Below, piece by piece: positions 1-15,000 of a stretch of 64,000 bases of DNA. The DNA comes from Corythoichthys intestinalis (lineage: Eukaryota > Chordata > Actinopteri > Syngnathiformes > Syngnathidae). The stretch covers positions 48,287,501 to 48,351,500 of the forward strand of contig NC_080396.1 of assembly GCF_030265065.1 (NCBI RefSeq), written 5' to 3'. The position numbers and the translations under genes were made by a program. The notes beneath the pieces were generated by a model. That model had not been told where the DNA came from. It worked only from the letters and a program-made list of their open reading frames with translations, and did not search any database. The number at the start of each line of letters is the position of its first letter. Position 1 is the stretch's first letter.

Positions 1-3000
1 TGTGACAAAGAGGAGCGACCCACCAGAAGCCTCCTGCGATACCCTTAAACTTAAAGGATACGAGGCCAAGTTGAACGACAACACACACCGTGTAAGTTAC
101 CAGCTGTGCTCCAGTTACACTTTGGTGGGTCCAGGTAGACTAATTAGCCCTAAAATGGCGGCTGGATCGCAGGTGCTCAAATGTATGCTTTATCAGACAC
201 GGTCATGGTTTATATCAGGAAAATATACAGTATCAGTACAACAAAATGATGTGGTAAGGGTGGACAGAATATCACTTTGTAAATGCCAAATGTCACAGTC
301 TGATGGCAAGCAATATTATTTGTATTGGACAAAGCTTTGGTCTGACTATATAAAGATCCTTCCAACAGTTCAACATAGCTTTTTAGCACCAAGATGCCAC
401 CAGCTGGTACCAAATAAATATTTTTATATACAGGTGTAGGTGTACCATGTTAATACATCAACATATTATGTAAAAGTGCAGATTCACTAATTGGTTAATT
501 TGGCTGGATCGTGGACGGAACAATCCACAAATACAATACAGTATGGCAATATTGATGGACCAACATGTGGACGTTTGCAGCTGTGATGGAATAATGCTTA
601 GTACAGTTGGGAAATATTTATTGGCCCTAAATTGGGATCCAAATTGAAGTAAGAACCATATAAATATAGCTGTTGTAATGTATTGCAGAGCATCAAAACA
701 TTCACTTTTCTCCAGGTAAAACTGTTCAAATGTTGTAATTTTCAGCTACTTCAGGATGTGGTCTGTTGTTTGTCAGTTCTGCAAATCTACAGCTGTTTTC
801 TGCAAAGATTAGGTTCACGACAACAATCATACAAAAGTGATGCCTTGCCATGGCCACAAAGAATTTGCATGTTATTTAAGCCTCCTGTTGGTTCTTGTGC
901 CAAAAAGCCCCACTTGAACTCTCCTGTTTATGTTTCAACAGTAGTAATACATATTCCCAGGTCGATATAACAGTGGCCTTGCGTTTAGCACATTTGGCTT
1001 TCTATTAGTTTGTGTAAAATTTCACCTCAACGATGTACTGTAAGTGTATAACGTTGGAAAAATGTAACTTGCTATTCTTGCTTAGCTGCTCTCAACCGGT
1101 TTAACTTCTTCAGTGTTCTATTGGCTGTTTGTGTTCCAACACTCTGCATTGCGAATTTTCTTGTTAACCAACTGCCTGACTGAAGAACACAAGGAAGTGA
1201 CCTAATGACCAGCTGTGTACTACTTATTAGTTTGTTTATTTTAAAACATCCACAGTTGTGGTGCCCATTTGTACATTGCAAAAGCAGTAATTTATCCAAT
1301 TGTTACAAGCATTTGACGAGGTTGCGATGTACAAATAATTTGCTGAGCCCTTGTTTCAGCTGAAAAACTTTAAATGAGGAGAAGCGCAGAAAGGGTGTGG
1401 CATTAATCTTGTTAAAAAGACATTGCCCATTTTTTGTTCTGTCTAGAAAAAGCCTAAAGGTATTGTGCTGACATAGGTTCCAGGATAAAACAGCAATTCA
1501 TGTGCTACTATCAACAGCAACCACGGGCCTTGTAACGGTGCAACGGTTCAGTTAGCCCACGGTTCTGTTTGAACCTCGGTTTTGGGATCACGATTTCGGT
1601 TCGGTTTCGGTTTGCGGTTTGCGTTTTGCTTTTTGCTTTTTTTTTTTTTTTTAAATTAAAAAAACTGCCTTCATTTTGCTTATAAGAAAGTGAAATAAAC
1701 ACTTAAAATGTAAACGTTTTCGACTGTTAAAATGCCTCTTAGCTCTTTGGCTAGTGTAGTGACTAACTACTGAAATACACAGTAGTAAAAAAGTTACGTG
1801 GGAAACTGGTGTTACCTTTCATGTTTTTTTTTCCATTTTTCAAAAAAAAAAAAAAAAAAAACATAGTAACCTTTGCTATGTTTGGAGGTCATTTAATGTT
1901 GTGAATCAACCGTTAAAGTTGATAAAATTGCTCCTGTTTTTGCATTAGTTCCCTTCTGTCTACTTTCGACATGTGAAAATTTTAAAACTGTTTCATCCTT
2001 TAAAGATCGACTCAAGTCAAGATTTTGCCGATTTAGGAGTATTTTAGATAAAAAGTTACTTAGGTTCGCTAGGAAGGTTCACTACAACAGAGCCTTTCTG
2101 AGAAAGCGAAATCATCTTCGATGGCTTTGCGTGCCATTTCATAAATGTCGGGGATTACGTTGTTGGAGAAATATGTCCGCGAGGGAACAATGTAACGCGG
2201 GTCAAGCGTTGCAAATAAATTAACGAAGCCCGTCGTGTGTTTTCACTGTTGTCCTCTTCGGAGTAGTCCTGCTCTGAGAAAGTGATATCTGTGGGTGATG
2301 CCGGCTGAGGTGCCGGAGTCATGTTATAAGTGTTGCCATTAGCATAGGGAACAAGCGCTGAGCAATGCTAACATATTGTTTTATTTTATTTTTTTCCCAA
2401 TATTTTCTCTCCCTCCGCATTGTAGTCCACAGGGAAACCGAAATGTTGCCACACCGCAGATTTGAATGAGGCCGGTGCTTCCTCAAAATTTGGTCTCTCC
2501 ACTCCTCCGCTCGCCATAGCGTTTTGTTTTCTTTCTTTTTTCACTTTCACTTCGCTCGTAAGCGAGAGAGGGCGTTTCTCTGCTTCTATTACACAGGTGC
2601 TTGACAGCGATCGGACATTTACTTGCGGGGCGGGAATTTCTCCACAGCTGTGCTTCACGTCACACACAGGCACACAGAGCTCGACCAATTCATTTCACAA
2701 GCGTTCGGACTAAATTAATTGCAAAAACGAAAAGGCAAAAGCAAAAAAAAAAAAAAAAAAAAAACGTGCTGTTTGCATTTATTTTACGTAAATATGTCGA
2801 AGTACGATGCTAGTCTGTCAGTCAATGTGGCAGCCGCCATACTACAGTTCACAGGTCTCAGTGACCCCAAACCTTTGAAACCTTTTTCATTGTGTACACT
2901 ACAGTTCAAAAGTTTGGGGCTACAGTTCAAAAGTTTGGGGTTGCTTGGACCCCAAACTTTTGAACGGTATACTAATTCCACCTTCGCTCATCTCGCCCTC

Positions 3001-6000
3001 TCCCCGCAAGCTGTTTTCTGTCTGCGTTCAGGTAACACTAGTTTTTGGCAAGCTCACAGGTCATTATTGACATCTCAGCCCAACTCGTTGAGTTATCAGA
3101 AAATGTGAATATTTGATGTTTTGTTTTAAAGCAGTAATGGAGATTACAACATTGGTAAGATATAGGCTGTTATTATTTTCATGATTTGAAGATGCAGGCA
3201 TTTGCACATAATTTTATGTTTTTGTCTATCTGATGACATTGTTAAAAAAATAATAATAATCAGACTTCATGTTCATTTTGGCAGATCTGGCAGCTCTTGT
3301 GCATATAAAATAATAATATAAAAACGTTGGGGGGAAAGAAGGAGATGAGTCGTTGTTATATCTTGACCGAGTGACCCACATGACACCTTTATTGGCTTTT
3401 ACAACTTTACTCAACGTCTTGCCAAGTGACTCTGAACAACTTTTCTCTTTTAGTGAAGGAGTAAGGCACAAACAATAACACATCTAAATGACATGCGTAC
3501 ACTCTACTGGTGAACTCCCGTATTACAACTAAATAACATCCACTATATCACAGTCGCCGATGGCTTTCTCCACTTTATTGTGGCAACAATAAGAAAACAA
3601 AGTGGCGTCTAATGGCGTGAGTAAATGTAGTTTTTTTCACACAAGCGAACAGATTACAAAGCACCACTTCAGTGTTGTCCCGAGACTACATTTCCCATGA
3701 TTCACTGCGTGGCCTGCGCGCTCGCTGATTCGCTGCCAGACATTAAAAGCAACACTTGTCACCTGTCAGCGGCTCTCGCGAAGCGGCGAAACACAAACTA
3801 GAAGGCTATCAAGCGATCACCGTGAAAGAAACGGCGAACCGTACAAATGCAATGCAATGCTTGAAGCATGAAGGTTGAAATACATAATACAAATACAAAG
3901 GTGGAAGTACATAATACAAATACAAATAAATGTGCAAAAACTCACCGGCAGTGTGTGTCTCTTACTGCAACGTGACCATGAATTACCGCGACGCCTACCC
4001 GCTTATGTGCACATCCACATCCCTTTCCCGATTGACAGTGGATTAACCCTTTCGGACAAGATCGTAGATGACGCACAATTTAAACACGCTTAACCTAGCG
4101 AACGGAACAACAACTATGATCTGGGATAGCCTCGGCTAACGTCGCTAGCTTATACTGTTCATTCCACAACAGTTGGTAGCTCTGCTTTGACAAAGTCATC
4201 AGTCATCTATCCAAAAATCACACTTACTTTTTGGCAAATCCTTGATCATAAGCAGACCGGTTAAGGAAGCAGGCATCTTCGAAGTGTTTGCAGCAGAGAA
4301 CACTACTCGATGATGGCATGAAATTCATTCGCTTCGTGTGAACGAAAGATGTCCATTTACGTGCCCTGCTATCCTTTGGCCACTCATACAACTTTTCGTT
4401 TGAGTGAGAACAAAACATCGCCACACACCGCCGTGGCATCTTACCGAGAAGCAATGCAACAAACAATACTGTTCTATGGCGGACTTCCCTCGCACTTCCC
4501 GGTGTGACTTAATGTCCGAAGATTGCCGAAGAAAAGCATTTTCGTTGTCAAGGGCGTTGCTATGGGTTAAACAAAGAATCTGGAAGGGTTGCGTTAAAAA
4601 AAAAAAGGAAAAAAAAGAAAATATGCTTATAATTGTTTAGCCATTGATATTATTCAAAAACATGGTTGGCCAACCTTAGTTCACATTTCCCCTTTAACTC
4701 TGCTTGTCACCATGCTATTGTCTCACAGCACAAAACAGGATCATGACTCTGAGTTTTGCGATTTGGATTTCGATATGTCTATCTTTACGGGTTTAATAGT
4801 GAGGAATATTTAACTTCTTATCGTAACCTGAATATGAAGGCAAGGGGGAATTTGCCATGACCTATTGTTTTATGACTGACCTTAATTTGAAGCATTGGCA
4901 ATGGCAATTGGGCGTTCAAGGGCCTGTGGACCCATCCATTCATTTTCTACTGTGGTTTGCTCTGAAAATGTGCTTTTGTGTTTGCTTTTTAGTATACTTT
5001 CAATGACTTGAGTGGATCAGTGTCACTGGCCTGGGTTGGTGATGGTACAGGGGTAAGTGTCACCTACTGTACTCTATTATTATTATTACTTTTTTTTTTT
5101 CAACACCATAAATATTTATGATATATGATTGGTATCCATATACATTACAGTGCTGCATTAACAGTCCACCTTGAAAACAATTTGCAAAGTTTCACTGTCT
5201 GGAGTGTTTGAAATAGAACCTGAATTAATTACTGTATGTGAATAATCAATGCCAGTCCTCCTTTTATTTTTTCCACAATGGACGACTGTGCTCGTGTTGT
5301 CGTTTTCTCAGCGGACTTAAAGTAGCTGGTTACTATTTAGAAAAATAACTGCTTGAGTGTTCGGAAAAGTATAGGAATAAATCTTCCTAACATGTAAACT
5401 CAAATGAATGGATAAAATGAATGAATCAATGAGCTCTAATCAATGCGGTTTCCTTTTTTTTCCACAGGTAATCCTGGCTTTGACCACATTTCAGATTCCT
5501 CTCTTCATGATCAAATTTGGACAGTCCAAACTCTACCGAAGGTAATTGTGGTGCTGTCCCATCTGATGCTAGAGAGTGCAAGGTATTCTTTGACTTGATG
5601 CTGATTTGATATCTTCTAGCGAGGACTACGGAAAATCATTCGTGGATGTCACTCACCTGATTAACAACACGTTCATAGAATCAGATTTTGGCATTGCAAT
5701 CGGCCCTGAGAATTCTGGCAAAGTAAGTGAAGTAAAGAGGTTGTTTTCTGGTGTGAAATCTGCTTGGATTTATCAGTCTGGATTTCGTTCGTACTGTGTT
5801 AGGTGATCTTGACTGGCGAAGTGTCTGGTAGTCGCAGCCCTCGGATCTTTGTTTCAAGTGACTTTGGAAAGAGTTTCACCCACCTGGTCCTACCTTTTAT
5901 CCCTCACTCGGTCATCACGTACAATCCTGAGAATTCCAACGTGCTGCTCGCCATCGCGAGAAAAGTAAGCTGGCAGCAGTCACCTAGTTTAAAAGGGAAA

Positions 6001-9000
6001 TAAAATACCACCCTGAAATTAATGCCTTAAAGATTTTTGAAGTTCTGAATAAATGCATATTATAATACGTTAATGGTATAGAAGTGATCTAATGCATGGT
6101 TAAGTTGGACCGTCTGACCTACTTTTTAAAAAAAAATTTTATTGGGGCTATGACGCCTGCTTGTCAATAATCAGTCAAGTGTTGACACAAAGAACATTTA
6201 TTAACGCAGTCCTAGTTTGTTCAGCTCCAGCTCAGTTAAGACATTGTTTTACTGCACAACGAATTAGCTGTCTCTTTGTCCTTAGAATGAGCTGTGGCTG
6301 ACTAAGGACTTTGGGCAGAATTGGAAAAAGATCCACGACAGGGTGTGCAAGGTGAAATGGTGAGAGAAACATTACTGTTGTTAATAAGCCATAGTTTTGA
6401 AGTGCATATACAATTAAAAGTATTGCAAGTATTGCAAAGTGGAGCTCGCATACCACAGCATTACCTGCCTGAGAAAAAAAAAAAAGAAAAAAAACAATAT
6501 TTCCGCTAACAATGCAAGATAGAGTATGCTAACTTTTCAGGTTTACTGAGTCAATTTAACATACACAGTATCACCATTAACCAAAATCATTACCTTTATT
6601 AAACACTACTGATTGATGGCCGAAAAATGTCATTGCATGTTATTGACTTTCCTAATATTACCTTGTTGGCCCAAATATGTAAGACGGTGTTTTTTGCATT
6701 GAAATAAGATTGAAAAAGAGGGGGTCGTCTTATGTTCGCGGTCTAGACATTATACCCATTCACGACGCTAGATGACGCCAGATATCATTGAAGCGATGTT
6801 CTGTCATGACAAAGCTCAGCTACTAGTTTAACCAGTTTGCATTATTTTATTGCAATGTTTTTCCTTATTCAGATTTGTTTCAAGACTACAGTTACAGTTA
6901 GACTTCACTTTGATGGTTAATGCAGTTATTGCAATTTTGTTGTTTTATCACAATAGATTGGTTTATTTACATTTCAAAAACCAGAAGCCATTCGTTTACG
7001 AATGTGATTGCACTTTAGTTTACATATTTAAATGTTCAGATATCAAGATCTGAATGAGGCAAAATAACATGCTTTTTCTCTCAAATATATTGTTATAATC
7101 ATTTATTTCAGATGTATTGTAATTAATTTCTGTATAAATAATTTGGTGTTAAAAAAAGTCTTTTTTTCAAACTTGAGTCTTGAAAAAGAGGGGGGTCGCC
7201 TTATGATCAGGTCCGTCTTATATTCGGGCCAATACGGTAATTTAAAATACAGAGCTAGCCGGTAAAATGCTGTCTATAAAAGTTGTATAGCAAGAAAATA
7301 AACAACAAAAATGTGGATTAGGCACATTTTCAAGTAGCCATTTTGGAAATCTGCTTGCCTCTTGATCTTGTAGAAAGCACTCTTCAAAGGCCTATCAATC
7401 TTTCTGGTATAAAATCTGTTAAATTCTGAATTGCAGTTCTTCTTTTTGTACTCGGCAGTGTACCAAGCATTCAAGATAAAAGAACCGTGAGAGGCTCAAG
7501 TGGAACCCAACACTCTAACTTTTTTTGCAATATGTTCATTAAATGAATTAATCTAGCGAATTTAATTTGTTCCTGACCATTAATGTGTATGAAAGATAAA
7601 TAAACAGATAATAGGAAAATAAATGTAGTAATCATACATTGAGGCACTAGTTTACAATCCATGGTCAATTTTAGTTTTAAAAAAAAAAGTGTGGACTCGC
7701 AATAATTCAAGTAACAGGTAGTGACAAACCCAATTACGTGATCAGACGAGCTAATAAATGAGGCACATTGAATGATCAGAAAGCGAGTATGTCATACTCC
7801 CATGTGATCCATTATAACTGTTCAGACCAATTGAACACTCAGATTTTAATTTTACACAGGACAGGTAAAAAAAATTTTTTTTTTTAAAAAGCAAGCTCCG
7901 AGTCTTGTAGAAATCTTTACTTGTGTTCTGGTTGAGATTTTCGGAAGATCACACACAATACGCTGATTTAAAAAAAAAACAAAAAAAAACTAATGAGTGA
8001 TGTCTGATCATAAATAAATAAAAAAATTTGGTCACCGTGCATCCAGCATATACTCACATTATCAGTAAAATTACTTGGAGCACAGATAAGCCACCACTAT
8101 TATTAGTGTCATCTTCTAATTCAGAATGGCTCATTCACATTTATTTAAAAAAAATGTAGCTAACAATAGACTGACTAGCTTGTTAAATTTCACACTTGAT
8201 TGATGGGCAGGCGCTCCACAGTAATTCTTGACACAACGCATTCCTTTCAGTTTCTGTTCATGGATAATAAGAATGGTGAAAGAAGTGCTGATGGTGAAAG
8301 AAGTGTTGTGCTATTCTACCTATCATCCAGCGCACTCTTGTCACCTGAGCTGTAAAATTTGTAGTTCATGCCTGAGTTAATAGAACTTTCAAGCATGAGA
8401 CTGAGCAAGTTCAAATCTTAACCTCTTGGGACTTTTCACTGTTGCTCCACCTGTACAGTAAAATCATCAGTATTTGTGAGCACAATTGAGTATTTATTCC
8501 TGAGTCTCTGCCTTGTATGTTTCCCTGTCACCTCAGTAACATGGATTGAGTATCTCAGATTTATGAAGAACATGATAAGGTCATTATGTGTTACGTTCAA
8601 AATAAACCTTGAAACATTGTCATGCATTTCATTATGCTAAACACTGTACCTACTTTAATTCCAGGGGGATGAAGAATGCCCTCTTTTTTTCAACCAATCA
8701 TAATGGATCCTGTAGTAAGTTTTCCAAGTTGTTAATGATTAAACCCTACATTATGCCTCAATGTAATTAGATGTAATTTGTGCGCTGTTTTCTAACCTAA
8801 TTTCCCTTTTGTTTTATTCAGGTGAACGTGGAGTGCTGGAATTAAAGAGGACAACTGATTTTGGGGAAACAATTGAGACCATCGCTAACAAACTCTACTC
8901 CTTTGGCCTCGGTGGTCGCTTTTTGTTTGCTTCTGTGATGACTGGGGAGGTCAGTTTGCGGCGAAGTAGACACGGGGTAGTTTGTTACTGCAAGAAAATG

Positions 9001-12000
9001 TAAAAGCTCAGAAATTTCTGCAAGCATAGAACATGGAACACTTAGTGGGCATGTCATTAGACTTCGGTGGGATCCACTGTAATATTAATTGAACTGGCCC
9101 TGCATCACCTTTGTTGTGGGGAGTTCTTGGAATGATATAAAAGTGTCCCCAAACTTTTTTAAAACATAAATAGCCATTGGAAAACTACAACTGATGCGGC
9201 AACCACTATATTATTGATCACCCCCTCCCTGTTTTTTCTCTGTAGGGCACTATGAGGATCATCCATGTGTCGGTGGACCAAGGTGACAATTGGAACATGG
9301 CCCAGTTACCCGCCATCGATCACAGGCAGTTCTACTCCATCTTGTCAGCAGGCGACGAAATGGTCTTCATGCACGTAGATAATCCAGAAGGTCGGTTGGG
9401 TAACTTGAAAGCTTCATTTTAAGAACGCGTGATTTCACCTATAAGTGTTTCTTCAGATGATGGCCTAGGTACCATTTATGTGTCTGATGACCGAGGCACT
9501 ATCTACTCCAAGTCACTGGAAAACCACCTTTACACCACCACAGGGGGTGAAACTGACTTCACCAACATCACCTCTCTGAGAGGTGTTTTTATCACCAGCA
9601 AAATGGAAGAAGGTAGCTAAAATGTTCTTATTGAAAAAACATGACTTTATACTGATAACATTCCAGATTTCTTCAGTATGAAAAAGAAGTTTGTTGGTAT
9701 CACATTTTGACGTTTTTCTTGAAATCTTTTTTAAATGTCTATAGAATTTAGAGGTACACATGGTAATATTTGTGTTATTATGAGCAGATGCTTGAAAATA
9801 GTAAGAATTGCTAACAAATTTACATGACTGTTTTATTTTTTCCACTTTTCTATGGACGTTAATGCGAGGGATTGAAAAAAACTTAAAGGTTTTTGGGGAT
9901 GAAATGAAAAAATCTTGAGAGGGAAATAAGGGGGGAATGACAATGACGTAAAATCAAAACAAGTTCAGCTGAACTTGTTTTGATTTTACGTCATTGTCAG
10001 TGCTTTTATTAATAAGCAAAGGGGAAAATATGGACTAAAATAGCATTTTCGGGGCAAAACATTTCGATTGTAATTTTTGACAATATGGCCCATCCCTATT
10101 TGGAAGTAAAATTAAAACTTGTGTGATTCTAGACAACTCTATGAGCACTGTTATGACTCGTGACATGGGAGGGGAGTGGACTGCTTTGAAGAAGCCTATT
10201 AACAGAAATTGTGCTTTGGAAGCCAAGGACCCGGATAAGGTGAGCCAATGATAATAAAAAGCGATAATAACCCAGGTTTTATACTGCACTCGTATGTTGA
10301 AGTGTAGTCCTATCGCATAATTTGTTCCATTTGGAGATTTAACGGGAAAGTATAACATTGTACAAGTAAAGTTAACAATAACTGCTGTGATTATTAAATT
10401 CCATAATTCAATAATGCTCTATATTTTTGCTGTTCAAAGTAAACTATTTGTCCTCTGTGGACTCTATCCCCTTCGATTGGCTGATAACATCAATTTATGT
10501 TTGTGTTTAGGTGTGTGTGTGTGTGCACCAATATTTTTCAAACTAAAATTCCCTACTTTTTTTCTCCGTTTCAACCCTGCAACTTATTTATAGATTTTTG
10601 TAGGTTGATCAAGCTTCCTTCCTTGTTGCAGATAGATGTTGCATTCAATTTGTTTAACGTCGTCAGCGTCATGTTGACTGTGTACAGTACATTCATTCTA
10701 ATGTGATACAGCAGTTGTGTCCAAACTTTTTTCTTTGAGGGGCCACTTTCAGGAAAATCAAAGGATGCAAGGGCCAACTTCAAATCCTTCCGCTAAGAGG
10801 ATCTCATTATGGTAGAAAATATATATTTTTTTAAATGTATTTTTTTAAGTATTAAGTCCATATAGCTGCAATTGACGGTGATAGACATACATTTTGGACT
10901 TGAATGGAAGAGAACAATCGCTGCCAACCCCCCAGTCAAATTAGATCATTGGACATCTATTCCTATCAATGTCAATGACACATGATCACTCAACGCCAGA
11001 CTTCCCAGTTGAAATGGATTTGATGTAAGGGCGTTACCAGGAGGGGACAGGAGTGGACAGTGCCCACCCACAGACACGCTCTGACCACCCAAAGAAAACT
11101 GGATGTAGTACTAACGGCAGTCTGGGCACCGCGTATGGCATTCCATTCTGTGCATGTCAGCGGACACTGCCGTCAACTCTCTCGCGTCCTACAGTACACA
11201 CTGTCAGCTCAGTCCTCACAGAGCAGCTCCCCCCAGCAGAGAGATGTTAACCCCTCGGTGTCCAGGTTGCAAATGAATCGCGCATGTGTCAAAGCACAAC
11301 GCGCCGACACCGTCAGTAGTTTAGAAACTGTACTTGACGTTTGTCATGCTGCTGTTCATATATTAATCGTCTGGCTCGTTATCTAGTTTGTCACGTCAGC
11401 GATCTATATTTGCCCGAGCACTACCACTGTGTCCTACCTTTGCCTCTCGTACCGGACTATTATCATTCATTTCACTCATATTGCACTTTTTGTCGGTCAT
11501 CTGTGTGTCCTCTGTTGTGTTTTGTGCTGAGTGTTAGCAAGACTTAGCAGTTACCTGCCTTTGACGGGTAGCTTCTCTCAGTCAAATAAGCACATACTGC
11601 CAGACAGAGAGATGCACAGGTGGCTCATTAAGAAGCAAGCAGCTTCCACGCCCACTAACTCCCCCTCTATCACCGCCGCGAACACCGAGCAGGGCTCCGT
11701 ATCACTGTCGGGGTCTGCAGGTGATGTGCGCCCGGCAGACGCATCATGTCTTGGCGGCAGCTTGGCCACTCTGCCGGTGGCGTCTGAAAGCGTCCCTCCT
11801 GTTCTTCCCGTCCTGTCCTCTCTCTCTGGCCCTGCTGTGTGTGCTCCTCCAGACTTAAACTTGAATCGCCCATCACAACCCATTCTGAATATGTACCCTA
11901 GACGGCTGTTTGGGAAAAACGTTAAGGTGCTTTAATTTCCCAAAAATTTAATAAAAAAATTTCAAAATTAAATTATTAAATAATAATAATAAAAAAAAAA

Positions 12001-15000
12001 AAAGATAATACATAATATTTATATTTACATTTAATTATTAATTAATTATTAAATTTAAAATTATTAAATACATGATAAAAATTCTTAAACAATTAAATTT
12101 AAAATGTCAAATTTCAATATAGAACCCCCCCCCCCACCCCCCCAGGCGCCATAGAGTGCTTTTATCCAGCATACACTTTGTTGTAATGCAGAAAGAAATT
12201 ACTGTAGTAGATATCTGTGACGTTTGACTGTGTTTATTCGACATTAACATTTCGTTGCATCGGTTGTGGTGAATTTTGGAAGTACCATAGCAAATTTTGA
12301 TATATATTTATGGATTAAAGTTCTCTGTCGTAGTGACGGAAAACCGTCAGCAGGGAGTGCTGGTGGGTGATAATGCACGACAGAACTAGGAGCCTACGAT
12401 TAATTTTACAAACGTGATTGTTACAATTTTGTTGAATCCTGTTTTGTCATTTTTTTTTTTTAGTACATTAGAAAGTTTGTTGTGCTCTTACATCCCTCTG
12501 CTGGGTTTTATCTTATAATTTCTCTAATAAATTAGGCTTTATTATTATAAACCAACCAAAGTTAAGATATTCAAATGGAAAGAATCTAGCACGTACATGC
12601 AGTTTGCCCATTATGACTTCACAATTCACTTTTCATTTTTGTCATTGGCCTTTGACATAAATTCTGCTAGATTGAGAGATTGAGATTGAGTAATCCCTCG
12701 CTTGCAGATGCAAGGCTCAGCCCTCCCCTACCTGTTGTTGCTCAGTGTCAGGGAGCCAGCTGTGCTACACGATGGCTGGAGTAGGTGAAACTCCTGAACC
12801 CCCCACCCCCCCATCGAAGAAAACTAAATTGCTGATATGGGAATACTTCAATTTAAGCCTGTCGCAATATGCAATAATTCCATATATCGCGCGATAAATA
12901 AAAATGAAGGCGGTAATTTTTCAGCCGCGATTTATCACCTAGTGTGCACGTGCGTGCGCGCGTGCAGCAGACGTGCTGTTAAAAGTTCGGATTCCTCGTT
13001 ACCAACTGCGCAAAATGCATCTTCGTTCCAGGTCCGGCAAAAACTAGCGCCGGAGCCAATCGTTCCCATTATATCCTATTGTTCAACGTATACCGGCCGC
13101 GTCAGTGCTCCGGAGTGACTATGGACCATCTATGGCGCGTCGGTGTTGTTGACGTGTGGGCACTCCCGTCAGGAGTGACATTTCACGTGGGGCGGCTATT
13201 TTTCGGCACAACGCCGGATATTTACAACGAAGTCCGCCGAAACATTGTTACCGAATTGGCTGCTACGAACAACTTAGCTTTGACAACGAACAGCTGAATG
13301 AAATTAAGAGCGCTGTGCTTCAAACTCGTCCTGTTTATGAAAGTCGGTTGTCATATGCTGGTGTTGTGTAGTAATGAGCAGACGTAACTTCAGCGGCGCT
13401 TGTTAACTTTTTTAATGCGTGCACACACTAGATATCATGAAATGGCAAACTAGATGTGCTACGTCCCATGCCATTGGCTACGTGAGCCCAGAGTGATTAT
13501 GGGACACGTAATCCATATACTACATCGATGAATTCTAAACTGTCATGACTGAATGGAAGTTAAGAAGGCAAAATCAATCCATACCAGTGACTATACATAA
13601 TGTTGCAAATATTGTTAATTCAGTACGTGACACAGATGGATTCGGACCACAAATAGGATGTCTTGCTCATGTAGTAAACTTAGCTGCTAAGAGAGCTGTA
13701 GCAATCAACAGTGTGCCCTGCCTCACTTTACAAACAGTAAAGATTGTTCTCAGCACTTTTATACAGAATTTTTTCAGATCAGTAAGAAGTAAGCACATAA
13801 ATATTATGCACTAAAATGCATGTTTATATGATAGCAATTTAATTTTTGCTCGTTAACAAAAAAAAAAAAAAAAAAAAACAAGAAAAAAAAAAAAACGAAA
13901 CAAAAAATATATTAATTTTTTTGAAAGAGCATTAACTGTGTTGAATCAGATCGAAAATCGTGTCCCCCGTATCAAAAATCGTACCGAACCATGACTTAAC
14001 TGTATCGTTGCATCCCTATGGAACACCATTGCAGAAGCTATGACGGGAAAAGTTTTCATTTGCCTAAATGCTTAAGTTATTAAGTGCAATTTTAAAAAAA
14101 AAAATTAAAAAAAACATTTTATTTATTCTGTGTTTCTTTGCGGTATCAATATTGTTGTTTTTTACTTAAGAGGCGTGGTCTGTTGTTTTTAGTTGTGATT
14201 TCTTAAAAAGTATTTTTGAATTTAAGAGTAAATATTTATCACGTTTAAATGGGTGTACTTGATCTATTAATATAAACTGTATTCTCACTGTGTTATTGTA
14301 AATTGGTTAAAAAAAAAAATGGGGGGGTGGCGCAATAATATCACATATCGCAACAATTTATGAGAATAATTATCGCACCCTAAAAATTTTTATCGCGACA
14401 GGCCTACTTCAACTACAGAAAAGTTACAGACGGCCGCGGCTTAGAGAAGGAGGGTCAAACGACATATAAAACATGTTTGCCGAGTGTGGCTGCTGAGGGA
14501 GAAATACCTCCAATATGATTTCGTATTTATACAAAATTAAAGGTTAGTAAACACGATCATGAACTCTTCCTATCAGCTACGAGAGTTGCCTCCTTCGTGT
14601 TTAGTGTGTCTAGTGGTGGTAAAACGTGTTTTTTTTTCTTTCTGACACCTGTCTGTGTTAAGAGTGTGTGTATAATGTAAAAATTATACGAGTCATACGC
14701 ACGTACTTTTTATGGAAAATAACTCAATTATTTTTGTTCTGATGATAATAATGTTAAGCTGTGGCTGTGGGTTTACGCTCACCTAAAGGACTGCATTTAT
14801 TTTAATTTTATCTAGAATATTTTTTATTTTAACTTCACATTATACTTATGTCCCAATTTGCTAAAATGTTTTGAAAAATTAAAATCCTGTTCAATGGAAA
14901 TAAGTTTTTTTTTTTAAACCCAGATATCTCACTGTAACACATTTAATTGCAATACCGTGAAACGGCGATATTTTTGCTTAAGGTTATCGTACTGTCAGAA

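Noticed and set aside
2-439. Open frame from base 2 through 439 as a small gene
   Set aside because: Only 2-91 is coding: it is the end of sort1 exon 1, closed by the donor GTAAGT at 92. The rest is intron read-through.
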